A DNA stretch of 64,000 bases from positions 117,259,898 to 117,323,897 of the forward strand of contig NC_050105.1 in the NCBI RefSeq assembly GCF_902167145.1, read 5' to 3'. Both the position numbers and the translations under genes were made by a program. Origin of the DNA: Zea mays (Eukaryota > Streptophyta > Magnoliopsida > Poales > Poaceae). Below the pieces are notes generated by a model that was given only the letters and a program-made list of their open reading frames with translations, made no database searches and had not been told where the DNA came from. Below, one piece after another: positions 34,422 to 46,084 of the stretch. Within the stretch, counting starts at the first letter, position 1, and the number at the start of each line of letters is the position of its first letter.

Positions 34422-35051
34422 TGTCGGTGTTTTGGGTCCGACCGCACACCCGGGGTTGCCCCTCGAGGTGTTTTTAGGAGTAGGACGGTGTCGACGACTG
34501 TAGCAAAATGGTTCGTGCCGATTGCACGAGGAACAGTGGACAAGGTTTACAGGTTCGGGCCGCTTAGAGATGCGTAACACCCTACGTCCTGGTGAGTATG
34601 CTTGGTGAATGTGGTTACAAGAGAGCTTCTCTGGATTGAGAGTACAGAGAGTTGACGTGGGTGGCTAAGTAATAGGGTCGATCGTTCTGAAGGGGTGCCC
34701 CCTAGGCCTTATATACTCGACCGTGGGGCAATACATGTGGATATGATAACAACAAGTAGCTAAAAAATAGTGAACCTCTTGAGTTTATCCCTGAGTAACC
34801 TTCGCCGACTTATCCTTGCATGGCTCCGTTGCATGGGGGCTCCGGCGCGGGAAAGTCGGATTCCTGTTTTGGTCATTCCTCGACGTTGTGGGCCGTTCGG
34901 GTTTGCACCAATCCGGCCTCATGTCGATCTACTTTGCTGGTTGCTTCTCCCCAGGCCCACGAAAGAATGACCTCACGATTTATTGGGCCCTTGGGCCTTT
35001 CGTGGGGTCTTTTACTCTTTTAGTGGACCCGGGGGATATCTATCCCCCACA
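34422..35051 (-). repeat. Grande 5' LTR (right copy)
   Basis: This is the 630-bp upstream LTR of the minus-strand element. A TATA box, TATATAAG on the minus strand, lies at 34708-34715 and is also present in the left copy near 7554-7561. It starts the genomic transcript that reads toward lower coordinates. Confidence 0.9.
34708..34715 (-). promoter_or_regulatory. TATA box in Grande 5' LTR
   Basis: The minus strand reads GAGTATATAAGGCCTAGG, a good plant TATA context about 335 bp from the upstream end of the LTR. Confidence 0.6.
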
Positions 35052-35056
35052 GGAGT

Positions 35057-37668
35057 CCCTCGACTGACCGCCATCACAGCAAAATCAACCAAGGACCTCC
35101 CTACACTGACCACTCCCCTACTGCCCTTGCCCCTTTCGGGTAAGGTAATAATCCACTAGCTTTCCTAGTTAATCAGCCAAGGGCGTCCATAAACCCTTGT
35201 GGTAGCACTGTTTTCCCGGGTGGTTCTCCATGTTCCAATTAACATAATGATCTTAACATGAACAATAAATAACAACTGATAACAAAAGTATAATCATGAA
35301 TAGTGTAATCTTCATACCCAAAACGACATAAAGCAATAGCAGGTACTACCCAAAAAGTTTAGTGGAGTCATGGTATAAAGATAATCAAACTAGGGTAACA
35401 TGTTGGGTCCCATCAAAATTAACCTATGCAGATCATTGTGATTAATCAGAACATGACTGGGTAAAAAGAAGTGATTAAGGGCACAACTTGCCTGGGACTT
35501 GAGATTCCAGATACCAGGATGATCTTCAGATGACACGTGACCTCGCGCTAGACGTAGCAATACAGACAAACATGGTATATGCAAAATTAACATTACACCA
35601 AACATAAGATTAAGCTGCGTAATAATAATCTACGCGTCGCTACGAGATCGTGGGATCGAGAACCACCAAGATCGAAGTTACGGTTAAAGAGTTATGATTT
35701 ATGGAAGATCTATGTGATTAAACTATATTATAAATTGATTAGTATACAGCGTATGGGAGAATATTCTATGAATATTTAATTATATTTTAATATGAGTCAT
35801 TACTTGATTAAATATCATCTTTTAGTCAAATTATAACCATAAGATCAGATTACTATATTAATATTAGAAAAGCTAATCCAATAAACATAGATTAATCCAA
35901 TTAGTTACCTAATTATAAAAGTAGGGGATATCATATAATCAATGTTGCTACTGCGTAGTAAATATTTATACGATGCTAACGCAACTTGAAAGGATTAAAA
36001 CAGAGTTAAAATGAATTAATTATGATTTTCGAAGTTATTTGGTACCTAGAAAAGAGTGATTCCAATGAATAATTTTTAATTCAAGTTTCATGGCTAAAAA
36101 AAGGTATTAGGTGATAAACAATATCAAAACAAAATAATTGCAACCAGAATGGATCAATTTGGAGCTAAAATGAATTAAATATGAATTATACAAGTTTCTG
36201 GGTTTATTTTACACTAAAAATCAATTTCTGAATTTATTTATTTGATTTCACGAGCTCTGGACAGCATAACAAATACTAAAAAGCCCGAGGATAATATCGC
36301 AAAAGTTCCGCAGACACAGACTTTCTTTGGGGTGGACTGCGGGTTGATTTGTATTAACCCGAGGGACTCGTATGTAAAAAGTCTACGGCGAAGGGGTATT
36401 CCTCAATCTAGACGGTGCGATCAGAATTGAATGGCCCCGATCGACCCTCACAACATAAAGTACCGAGACGCGATCAGTGCCGCCGATCAAGCGATCAACG
36501 GCCGGTATGAATCGGTGCGCAGATCAAATCCTGACCGTCCGCCAGATCGGACGCGGCACACACGCACCAACGCGAACGGGTACGGCATCATTTAATTTAC
36601 ATCGTTCATTTCCCAAACCGACGACAGAGGGCACATCTTCCTCAGGACCGCGCCGGGACGCCAGAGCACGAGCCCCCACGACGCCATCCCGCCGGCGTGC
36701 CGGGCTCCGGCCCAGTCAGCAACCCGACCCAAGAACTAGCTTGCCTAAGTCTATGCGGGGATCATGGAGAGTATTCTCGGTAGGGTCTCACCGTGAGAGG
36801 CGACACGGACGAGGCAGTCGACGGTACGGAGCAGTTCTGCCATGGGACGTGAGCTCCGACGAGCTGTTTGTATCCTTGCTGCGGCGCTCCAGCCACACAA
36901 CGCCCCCAGTCATGATCGACATCCAATGGGGAAGCATCCACGCCGCTTGGTGATGCTGCAGCCACAGTTCATCGCAGGCGCCCTTCTCTCTCGCCTCGGT
37001 CTCTCTCTTCTGCTCAGGTGCTGATGCTCGGCCATCGACAACCCACGACGGCCCTCAGCCATGCGTCGCGGGGCATGCATATATACACGGGGAACAACGC
37101 TCAGGCTGAGTCCTCGCGATTCTGTTGGCTCGGCATCAAAATCCCAACAACCTGCGTAGAATCCGGGATGAAAACAGTTTTCCGATTGGTTCAACTAATC
37201 AGGCTACCGGCCGTATATGGGGAAGAGGCAGACATGGAGGTCCCATGTTGCAGCGACACGGCAAAAGAAACAAGTGACATCAGTGCTGACCGTATAGTGA
37301 CTCATAGATGTATAGACTCCGGCAAGGGAGTAAAGGAAATAATAAAAAAAATTGCACATGTTGGCACTCGCAAGTGGGTAGCTAGGCCGACTGCCGTGGC
37401 TTGGTAAGTTTTTTTCTATATAAATTCTCTATTTCAGATTTTAAATCAATTTCAAGTATTTTTTTATTTAAGTTTCAATCAAAATTCCACTCAATATGCG
37501 ACATTAATTAATGGCATAGCATGTCATGCATCGTTATACTTTATATAATCCATTTCCTTCTTATTATTAATTATTCTATTTGTCAAACAAATGTTTTTTT
37601 TAAAAAAAATATATGCACAACAATGTAATTAAAAACTCTTTCTTTATTCAAGAAGTCTAGGTATTACA
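35057..37668 (-). repeat. Right part of the probable solo LTR, no gene
   Basis: This 2.6-kb piece continues the LTR split by Grande; the left part is 6470-7266. It is AT-rich at 35600-36300 and GC-richer at 36400-37150. Its ORFs are short and not conserved with anything I recognise. The TATATA motif near 37085 reads on the minus strand. Confidence 0.5.
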
Positions 37669-38079
37669 CTATACAACTTGCTCAACCTATTTTCCTTTCT
37701 TTTCTTACTCATAGGAGAGGGCGGAGCGCCTCCCTGACCAATGGGCAGCGATCACCTAAGCAACGAGCGCTCTGTGCTGAGTGCTGACTGTCATGTGCCC
37801 GTGATTCTCCTCTAATGTGAGTAATTGTTCCCGAATGTCTGATTCTCTTTCTCTATCTGCCACAGTTCCACTGGATTGTTTTAAATATTACTACCCATAA
37901 AGTGCGAAAAAAATAAAATACAGATAGTACATCGTTATATTTGTAGAGTGGCCCGAGGCGTTATTTTTACGGAGCTCCGCCACTGACGGGGAGAGCAGCA
38001 ATGTCACTTGCAGAAGAAGAATTGAATTGGGTAGTGTAGTGTAGTGTAGCTCATGGGTCAGCAATGTTGACTAGTGCAA

Positions 38080-38214
38080 CACTGTAACCAAACAGCTCAT
38101 CAAGAATCTGGAGATGGCCATCTGATTGCCGATCCTCTACCTGATGAGGATCCTTTCTATTATGTTAATGATGCAGCAGCAGACTTGATGCGTGTTTGCT
38201 TGGGAGCCTCCTAG
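38080..38214 (+). other. Possible host exon remnant
   Basis: The frame containing HLIADPLPDEDPFYYVND is open to a TAG at 38212-38214 and has a protein-like composition. No start, splice-site pair or family could be assigned. It lies just outside the hAT-like element and may be the last exon of a gene disrupted or decayed on this side. Confidence 0.25.
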
Positions 38215-38667
38215 GCAACCAACCTGCTGCCCATGAACCCAGAGCAGAGCAGTTATGGTAGCTGGGCTCCGCAAGATTCGCGCACGGCACGGGCCTCACG
38301 CCGAGACGCTGCAAATCCTCAGTCGAATGCGAATCGATTTTAATACGTCACCGTCGTGCGATTCGGAAGCGAGAAACGCCTCTCCAGGTCTCCTCCTGCA
38401 GCCAGCCAGGCAGGAGGAGGAAGAGGAAGAGGAAGAGGACAGGACGGGGACATCACTCGTGCTCGTGCGCTCCCGGCATCACGCGCTCGTACAAATGCCA
38501 CCGGGTCCCCGGCTTCCTCCTAGACCGGGGCCAGCTGCTCAATCACGAGACGGGCGCTGCCCGAGGCCAAAACCCTGCCTCGCTGTTTGCCCAGCCTCGC
38601 CCCGCGATTCCCCTGACCCCTCGCAAGTCGTCACGGGCTCGCGCGCCTCCAGCTCCAGGCCGTTTTA

Positions 38668-38946
38668 GGCATGTACAGTGGGTGTCTTAAGTTGTGTCTT
38701 AGAGTGTGTCTAGGGGGATGAATGTAAAAAATCTCAAGACACGTATCTTGACGAAGACACAGTGTCTTAGCTCTATATTCGAGACAGGAGACTATCTGAT
38801 TGGTCACTTTAATTTATTGAATGTTCTGATTGGTACAATGAATATAGTAAGACACATGTTTTAGATATGACCACTGTATTATGTTGTGTTTTAGCTGTGT
38901 CTTATACTTGGAGTACCGTGCAGCTGTATCTAGGTTGTACATGCCC
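38668..38946. mobile_element. PIF/Harbinger-like MITE
   Basis: The ends are GGCATGTAC on the left and GTACATGCCC on the right, forming inverted repeats of the GGGCATGTAC type. TTA lies on both sides (38665-38667 and 38947-38949), the 3-bp target favoured by this class. The 279-bp interior is rich in GTGTCTTA and AAGACAC phrases in both orientations and is non-coding. It ends about 135 bp before the copper-transporter ATG, so it sits in the promoter or 5' region of that gene. Confidence 0.6.
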
Positions 38947-39080
38947 TTACTTCAGCTTGATTCGGCCGGAGTTCGTTACACACACAGACAGTCACACACT
39001 CACAGTTCCGCTCGCTTCGCTCTTTCGCTGTAGCCAAGAACTCGTTCTCGTCCTCGTCCCGTTCCAAAGATCCAGCAGCA

Positions 39081-39603
39081 ATGAAGGGCATGGGCGCGAC
39101 GGAGACGGCGCCGGCGGGCAAGGCGGCTCCGGCCTCGCACATGCCGATGCCGATGACACGCGTCCTTCTCCTGGGGCGACCGCCCGGTGGTGCTGTTCGC
39201 GGGGTGGCCCGGCGCGCGCGGCGCGGGCGCGTACCTGCTCTGCCTCCTCCTCGTGCTGGCGCTCGCCGCGCTCACCGAGGCGCTCGCCGCCGCCTCGCGC
39301 TGCGTCGCGCGCCGCGGCGCGGGGGCAGAGGCGGGACGCCGCGTCCCGGCGTCCTCGGCCGCGCTACTCGCGGCGGCGCACGCAGCCAGGATGGGCACGG
39401 CGTACCTCGTCATGCTGGCCGTCATGTCCTTCAACGGCGGCGTGCTGCTCGCCGCCGTCGCCGGCCACTCGCTCGGCTTCCTCCTCGCGCGAAGCAGGGT
39501 CGTGCACCCTGGCGGCGGAGGTGCCGCCGCAGCCGCTGGCCGTGACCACGGGCTCGGCGGTGGTGTCGTGGGCGTCCATCCTCCGGATGGCTCCAAGGCC
39601 TAA
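39081..39603 (+). pseudogene. COPT: COPT/Ctr-type copper transporter, frameshifted
   Basis: The ATG at 39081 begins a short N terminus with histidine and repeated methionines (HMPMPM), the usual extracellular copper-collecting region. Near 39156-39162 the frame shifts by one base. From there the second frame reads VVLFAGWPGARG, then three membrane segments. TM1 is near 39215-39290. TM2 carries the MxxxM copper-selectivity motif (MLAVM near 39412). TM3 carries GxxxG (GHSLG near 39462). The second frame ends at TAA 39601-39603. It is a single exon of about 174 codons, a normal length for plant COPT proteins that import Cu(I). The frameshift separates the N-terminal methionines from the membrane part. 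A sequencing error would restore an ordinary gene. Confidence 0.7.
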
Positions 39604-40378
39604 GGCTGCAGCAGGGCAAATGCGCTCGGGTTAAACAAATGACTGACTGTCTGTCTCGTGCTTGTCTGTTGTTGTAGTTGTCTGAACACATTCAGGATAC
39701 TTTTTCCATGGTTCTCAAACCCCGATGTCATCTCCCTGTCTATCGTGCTATGGGTTATTAGTGTATGCTGTAAAGACGGTATAATGTGCTAAGTTTCCAC
39801 GTGAATTGATTATAACGTTGTATTTGTATCCAAGAACAAAGAGTTTCTCCCTTTTGCGATATATACTGTGTGTGTCAATCTCTGGCGAATATAATTGTTT
39901 GGCTGCCCTGCAGCTGTACGGACGCTACAACTGCAATCTATAGAAAACAAAATATCGTAAAAACCGTAGCAGCAGCCGGATTAAAATAACATAAAAACCC
40001 GCTGCTTATGCAACAAGCAGTAAGTCTCGTCGAATCTGCCACCGTAGCGGCTTTTTATGGCTCCTATAATCCCCTGCCTTCCACGGTTTTCAGCTCCGCT
40101 ACTGCCCAAATATTCCCTACTGTGGTTTTCCGTCACCAAAGATAAGAAGATGCTGTGTGCTTGTTCTCCGAGATTTTTTTTGTTCGCAGCGAACAACACC
40201 GAGAAGCAATCTGAATCATAATAACTGGAGCATACTGTGTAATAGATGAATTTTAGGTGAATTTGTTACATGACATTTTTCAATGATGATATTTTCTAAT
40301 GGACAACTATTCAACATTGCCTTTGCTAGAACACATCTTTTTATTACAGCAGTCTGGAACACTAACATGAAATTCAAT
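39604..40378. other. 3' flank of the COPT gene, no further gene
   Basis: There is ordinary AT-rich sequence with no supported ORF. Its right end, TCAAT at 40374-40378, is the likely left copy of the target site of the copia element that follows. Confidence 0.4.
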
Positions 40379-41139
40379 TGTTGGATCTTTTATGGGCTTG
40401 GCCCATTTATTGAATAAACTCTATGGTGTGTAATGGTGGTGAATACCAATAGTACCACATTGGAAGTCCAAGGGTCTTTTGCCTTGACTTATATGGTGGG
40501 ATTTATTCCACTTAACTTGAGAAGTCAAGAAATGGACAAGGGCGTGCCACGCGCGCGCGCCGCCGCCGCCGGCCGGGCGTGGCGTGGCAGGCAGAGGCAG
40601 GCAGGCGAGCGGGCGTGGTGTGGTTGTGTTAATTTTAGAGCTGGCCGACTCTTGGCGTGACTCGGCGACCTCCGCCGAGTGAGGGTATTTCCATCTCGTG
40701 GCTCTGCGCGCACAGAGAGGCGAGAGGGCAGGTGCCTCCGAAGCCGGTGCCGTTCGAGACCTTGCACGGGGGATCGGCAATTAGGTTTTTGGGGAGCGTC
40801 TACGCGACTGCCCAAAACATCTTCAACATGACAAAGGAAGCTGGCCAAGGATCTGGATCATCAGAGCGCATAGGAGGGTATGATCAGTTTATTTACTTAC
40901 TGTTTTGTGTTCTGGAGATTATATATGTTTCATATTTTCATCTATGATGTTTCATATTTACGAATGATTTTATCTTATCTGTTCTGTCTTATTATAATAT
41001 GATAGATCTATCTGTTTTAATTTTACAGTCATGCTATTTATGTTTCTATCTGTTTACTTTCATTTGTTCAGTCAGTATACATGTTTATCGTATTTATATG
41101 ATTTATATAATTCACATGCTCTATGTTCTCTTGATTCAT
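40379..41139 (+). repeat. Copia 5' LTR (3' boundary uncertain)
   Basis: The start at 40379 is supported by TG and an LTR-like promoter region. The end cannot be fixed without the other LTR. One option is a CA at about 41139 followed by TGGTATGGATCA, a poor match to the tRNA-Met primer site. That would place the first gag exon and most of the intron inside the LTR. The alternative is an end before the ATG at 40828, with the primer site degraded. Confidence 0.35.
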
Positions 41140-44100
41140 ACTGGTATGGATCAATTTGAGATCACAATTTCTATGGTTAATTATTTGTTATATGCCATCA
41201 TCATAATGTTGATTTATGGAATTAAAATAATACGGAAAATGCCTATAATTCTAACAATCCAAAAACCTAATGTTAGGCATTTTTCTGTCAGATGTTTAGC
41301 TGCTGTGCTAAAGCCTGATCCTTTTGATGGTAAAAACTTCTTGATATGGAAAGCTAAAATGGAATTGTGGCTAACTGCAATGTCTTGTTTTCATGCCGCT
41401 GAGGGCAAGCCTGCCAACTTACCTCCTGAGGATGAGGCTAAGTTTAAGGCTGAAGACAACCTCTTTCGAGGAGCAGTAATTAGCGCACTGGATACTAAAT
41501 TCCAGAAAAGCTATATCATCCTTCCCACGGGGAAAGAGCTGTGGGATGCTCTTGTTGGAAAGTTTGGAGTTACTGACGCTGGTAGCGAGCTGTATCTCAT
41601 GGAGCAGCTGTATGACTACAAGATGGTTGAGAACCGATCTGTAGTGGAACAGGCTCATGAGTTTCAGGCACTAGCTAAGGAACTCGAACTTTTTCCTTGT
41701 CCTTTGCCTGACAAGTTTGTGGCTGGCGGTATAATCGCCAAGTTGCCACCTTCTTGGAAGGACTTTGCTACCCCTCTCAAACATAAGAGACAAGAGTTCA
41801 ATGTGGAAGAGCTCATTGGTACTCTTGATGTTGAGGAAAGGGCTAGAACTAAGGACAATGGAAAAGGTGTGGAGACCTCCACTGCTAATGTGGTGCAGAA
41901 GAGAAACTTCCGCAAGTTTAACAAGAAGAAAAAACCAGAACAAACCAGAGAACGCAAATAAACCTGTTCAAACAGCACAGTTTAAAAAGAAGAACAACAA
42001 TAACAAGGGAAAGGGAGGATGCTTTGTCTGTGGCAGTGATCAACATTGGGCAAGAGAGTGCCCTGATCGCAAGTTCACTCAAGACAAGAAATCAGCTAAT
42101 GTTGTAATCACTGAAACTGAAGGAGGAACATCTGGGTATGGTAATTCTTTACCATTTGTTCTTTCAGTCTGTAATTCACCTGAGTGGTGGATGGACAGTG
42201 GTGCAAACATTCATGTGTGTGTTGATGCCTCTATGTTCACTTCCTATCAGGTCGGGAGGTCTGGCGCCTTGTTGATGGGAAATGGGTCGCGTGCTCATGT
42301 TCTTGGTGTTGGTACGGTCATTCTGAAGTTTACTTCGGGAAAGACGGTGCCATTGAAGAGCGTGCAGCATGTGCCCTCTATCAAGAAGAATCTCGTTAGC
42401 GCTTCTATGCTATGTCGAGATGGATACAAAGTTGTTCTTGAATCTAATAAATGTGTTGTGTCGAAACATGGTACTTTTGTTGGTAAAGGATATGACTGCG
42501 GAGGCTTGTTCCGCTTATAACGGCATGATGTGTGTAATAAACTGGTGAATTCTGTTCATTTTTCTGATGAGTCAGATTTATGGCATTCACGTTTTTGTCA
42601 TGCAAGCTTTGGCTGTCTTATGCGGTTAGCAAATATAAATTTAATTCCTAAATTTAACTTGGTCAAAAAGTCTAAGTGCCATGTGTGTGTTGAATCAAAA
42701 CAACCCCGCAAGCCTCACAAGGCTGCTGAGGCGAGGAGTTTGGCACCTCTAGAACTTGTTCATTCTGATCTGTGCGAGATGAATGGAATTTTGACCAAAG
42801 GTGGTAAAAGATACTTTCTCACTTTTATAGATGACTCCACTAGATTTTGTTATGTGTATCTCTTAAAAACAAAAGATGAAGCGTTCAATTATTTTAAGGC
42901 CTATAAAGCTGAAGTTGAGAACCAACTTGAGAGGAAAATAAAACGGTTAAGGTCTGATCGAGGTGGAGAATATTTCTCTAATGTGTTCGATGAGTTCTGC
43001 GTGGAACATGGTATTATTCATGAGAGGACACCGCCATTCTCACCACAATCCAATGAGATTGCTGAAAGGAAAAACCGCACTCTAACAGATTTGGTGAATG
43101 CCATGTTAAGTACAGCGGGATTATCCAAGGCATGGTGGGGTGAGGCGATTTTGACAGCATGTCATGTCCTGAATAGAGTTCCAACAAAGAACAAAGAGAT
43201 CACACCATTCGAGGAATGGGAAAAGAGAAGATTAAATCTCTCATATTTGCGCACTTGGGGTTGCTTGGCTAAAGTGAATGTGCCAATCAACAAAAAGCGT
43301 AAACTTGGGCCTAAAACTGTTGATTGTGTATTCCTTGGGTACTCTTTTCACAGCACTGGGTATAGGTTCTTAATTATAAAATCTGATGTGCCTGATATGT
43401 ATGTTGATACTATCATGGAATCAAGAGACGCAACATTTTTGAGAATGAGTTTCCCATGAAGAATACACCTAGTGATATAAGTCATGAGACTATAATTCCC
43501 CATGAGCACGAACTGTCGATTCCTATAGATCATGCTGAGGATTCTCACGTGCACATCCCTGAGGAGGATGACACTATAGTCACTCGAAAGAGCAAGAGAC
43601 AGAGGGTTGCAAAATCCTTTGGTAATGACTTTATAGTGTACCTTGTGGAAGACACACCAACTACCATTAGTGAGGCATATTCCTCTCCTGATGCTGACTT
43701 ATGGAAGGAAGCAGTAAGGAGTGAGATGGAATCTATTATGTCTAATGGAACTTGGGAGGTCGTTGACCGTCCTTATGGTTGTCAACCTATAGGTTGCAAA
43801 TGGATCTTCAAGAAAAAGCTTAGGCCTGATGGTACAATTGAGAGGTACAAGGCAAGGCTTGTGGCCAAAGGATATACCTAAAAGGAGGGTGAAGATTTCT
43901 TTGATACCTACTCACCAGTGGCTCGATTGACTACAATTCGCACATTAATAGCCGTGGCAGCCTCTTATGGTCTTATCATTCATCAGATGGATGTTAAGAC
44001 AGCTTTCCTAAATGGAGAGTTGGATGAGGAGATCTATATGGATCAGCCAGAAGGGTTTATTGCGGATGGTCAAGAGAACAAGGTGTGCAGGTTGATAAAA

Positions 44101-45198
44101 TCATTGTATGGCCTAAAACAAGCACCTAAGCAATGGCATGAAAAGTTTGATAATACTCTTACAGCAGCTGGCTTTGTTGTAAATGAATCTGACACGTGTG
44201 TATACTATCGGTATGGTGGGGGTGAGTCTGTTATGCTGTGCCTTTATGTTGATGACATCTTGATCTTTGGATCAAATCTCAATGTGATTGAGGAAGTTAA
44301 AAATCTTCTATCGAGCAATTTCGAGATGAAAGATTTGGGAGAAGCTGATGTCATTCTAAACATCAAGCTTGTTAGAGAAGCTGATGGTGGGGTAACTTTG
44401 TTACAATCCCATTATGTGGAAAAGGTATTGAGTCGCTTTGGTTTTAGTGACTGTGATCCTGCTCCAACGCCTTATGACCCTAGTGTGCTATTAAGAAAGA
44501 ATCGGAGAATAGCAAGGGATCAATTGACATACTCCCAGATCATTGGCTCGCTCATGTACCTTGCAAGTGCAACAAGGCCAGACATCTCTTATGCTGTGAG
44601 TAAGCTAAGTCGGTTTGTGTCGAAACCAGGAGATGATCACTGGCGTGCTCTTGAGAGAGTGTTGCGGTATTTGAAAGGTACTATGACATACGGTATTCAT
44701 TATACCGGAAACCCAAAAGTGCTGGAAGGCTATTGTGATGCCAACTGGATTTCTGATGCTGATGAGCTTTATGCCACAAGCGGATATGTGTTTCTGTTTG
44801 GAGGTGGCGCTGTTTCCTGGAAGTCTTGCAAGCAGACCATCTTAACAAAGTCTACAATGGAAGCAGAACTCGCAGCATTAGACACTGTTGGGACTGAGGT
44901 CGAGTGGCTTCGTGATTTTCTATTGGACTTACCGGTAGTTGAAAAACCGATACCGGCTATTTCCATGAACTGTGACAACCAAACGGTAATTACAAAGGTT
45001 AACAGTTCTAGGAATAACATGAAGTCTACAAGGCATGTTAAGAGGAGATTGAAATCTGTCAGAAAGTTGAAAAACTCCGGAGTTATAACTGTGGATTATG
45101 TCCACACATCAAATAATCTGGCAGATCAATTCACTAAGGGTCTATCACGCAATGTGATAGAAAGTGCATCGAGGGAAATGGGTATGAGACCCATGTGA
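40828..45198 (+). pseudogene. Copia gag-pol polyprotein with a gag intron, broken
   Basis: Exon 1 (40828-40877) encodes MTKEAGQGSGSSERIG. It joins in frame to exon 2 at 41292 if the GT-AG interval 40878-41291 is removed. Then follow gag (DGKNFLIWKAKM), a zinc knuckle CFVCGSDQHWAREC near 42022, and protease WMDSGANIH near 42190. The integrase has an HHCC finger and catalytic residues in HSDLCE, RSDRGGEY and AERKNRT. RT carries YVDD near 44248, and RNase H is at the end. Lesions are one extra A in the A-run near 41930, TAA at 42518-42520, a missing T near 43438, and TAA at 43879-43881 (CAA to TAA). The family resembles intron-bearing grass copia elements, but I cannot name it. Confidence 0.8.
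40878..41291 (+). other. Probable intron in copia gag
   Basis: The 414-nt interval begins GTATGATC and ends TTTTCTGTCAG, is T-rich, and keeps frame when removed (exon phase 2). Without splicing the frame from the ATG runs into a stop at 40945-40947. Confidence 0.6.
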
Positions 45199-46084
45199 GA
45201 TCTACTCTAGTGGTAACCTGCTCTATGTGATCGGAGATCCCGTGAAGTAGAGTAGAGAAACAAGCTAGGAGTAGTGTCGACGTTTCGAGACCGGGGGGTC
45301 CCTGAGCCGACGAGTGAGTGTGCCGCGTGCCCCAGCCCAGATGGGTCGAGCGCGTGGGCGAGCGCGAAGGGGGGAGAGCGAGGTGGCCGGAGACGGGCGT
45401 GAGAGAGGTGGAAATCCCGCGGCCTTCGTGTTCGTCCCGCGCCCAGGTCGGGTGCGCTTGCAGTAGGGGGTTACAAGCGTCCACGCGGGTGAGGGAAGCG
45501 AGTGGCCCCAAGAGAGCGTCTGTCCCGTCCTCGTCCCGCGCGGCCAACCTTCTCTAAGAAGGCCCTGGTCCTTCCTTTTATAGTCGTAAGGAGAGGATCC
45601 AGGTGTACAATGGGGGTGTAGCAGAGTGCTATGTGTCTAGCGGAGGGAGAGCTAGCGCCCTAAGTACATGCCAATGTGGCAGCCAGAGAGATCTTGGCAC
45701 CCTGCTGGTGTGATGTCGTGGTTGTCGGAGGAGCAACGGAGCTTGGCGGAGGGACAGCTGTCGGAGCGGTCGAGTCTTTGCAGACGTCTCCCTGCTTTCG
45801 TAAGGGAGCTGAGAGCCGCCGTCGTCACAGGGCACGCGGGGCGCCATCATTGCCTATCTGGCGGAGCTAGCCAGATGGGACACCGGTCTTGTTCTCTGCG
45901 GCCCGAGTCGGCTCGGGGTAGAGTGATGATGGCGCTCCCTGTCGACGTGGCGGGCCTGTGCCCTAGGTCGGGCGACGTGGGGGCTCCTCCGAAGCTGGGG
46001 TCGAGTCTGTCTTCCATTGCCGAGGCCGAGCCCGAGCCCCTGGGTCGGGCGAGGCGGAGGTCGTTCGACAGAGGCCAGGGCGGA

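Larger units (their letters stand above)
7267..35051 (-). mobile_element. Grande-like Tat-lineage Ty3/gypsy retrotransposon (interrupted by Tekay)
   Basis: This element has LTRs of 631 and 630 bp that begin TGTCGG and end CCCACA on the plus strand. It is flanked by perfect 5-bp duplications GGAGT (7262-7266 and 35052-35056). Its transcription direction is minus, because the gag-pro-pol genes, primer site and polypurine tract all read that way. Excluding the Tekay insertion it is about 14.4 kb. The LTR size, a roughly 7-kb 3' region after pol, tandem arrays and oppositely oriented genes match what is known of maize Grande. The two LTRs differ at about five bases plus one short gap by eye, roughly 0.8%, which suggests a recent insertion. 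Coding lesions show that this copy is not autonomous. Confidence 0.85.
6470..37668 (-). mobile_element. Probable solo gypsy LTR (about 3.4 kb), split by Grande
   Basis: The segment starts TGTCACACCC at 6470 and ends GGTATTACA at 37668, giving TG...CA ends with matching imperfect inverted termini. Both sides carry CTATA (6465-6469 and 37669-37673), a perfect 5-bp duplication. Without the Grande insertion the length is about 3409 bp, similar to Tekay/Del-type LTRs. On the minus strand a TATATA motif lies near 37085, about 580 bp from the minus-strand start, which fits a promoter. No internal coding region belonging to it is present, so I infer a solo LTR left by recombination between two LTRs. 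A chance 5-bp match cannot be fully excluded. Confidence 0.55.
5977..37985. mobile_element. hAT-like non-autonomous DNA transposon, split by nested insertions
   Basis: The left end reads CAGGGGCGGA at 5977 and the right end is the reverse complement of CAGTGGCGGAG, ending at 37985. The flanking octamers are ACTGGGAG (5969-5976) and ACGGGGAG (37986-37993), seven of eight identical. Short CAG-type inverted ends plus an 8-bp duplication are hAT hallmarks. Its own sequence is only 5977-6469 and 37674-37985, about 0.8 kb, and encodes no transposase. Everything between is later insertion. The 8-bp match with one mismatch and the poor internal TIR symmetry leave some doubt. Confidence 0.55.

Noticed and set aside
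39187..39603. Functional short COPT starting in the second frame
   Set aside because: There is no ATG in that frame upstream of TM1 and the Met-rich N terminus would be lost.
41140..41160. TGGTATGGATCA as a certain primer binding site of the copia element
   Set aside because: Only about seven of twelve bases fit the tRNA-Met site and the LTR end cannot be verified without the other LTR.
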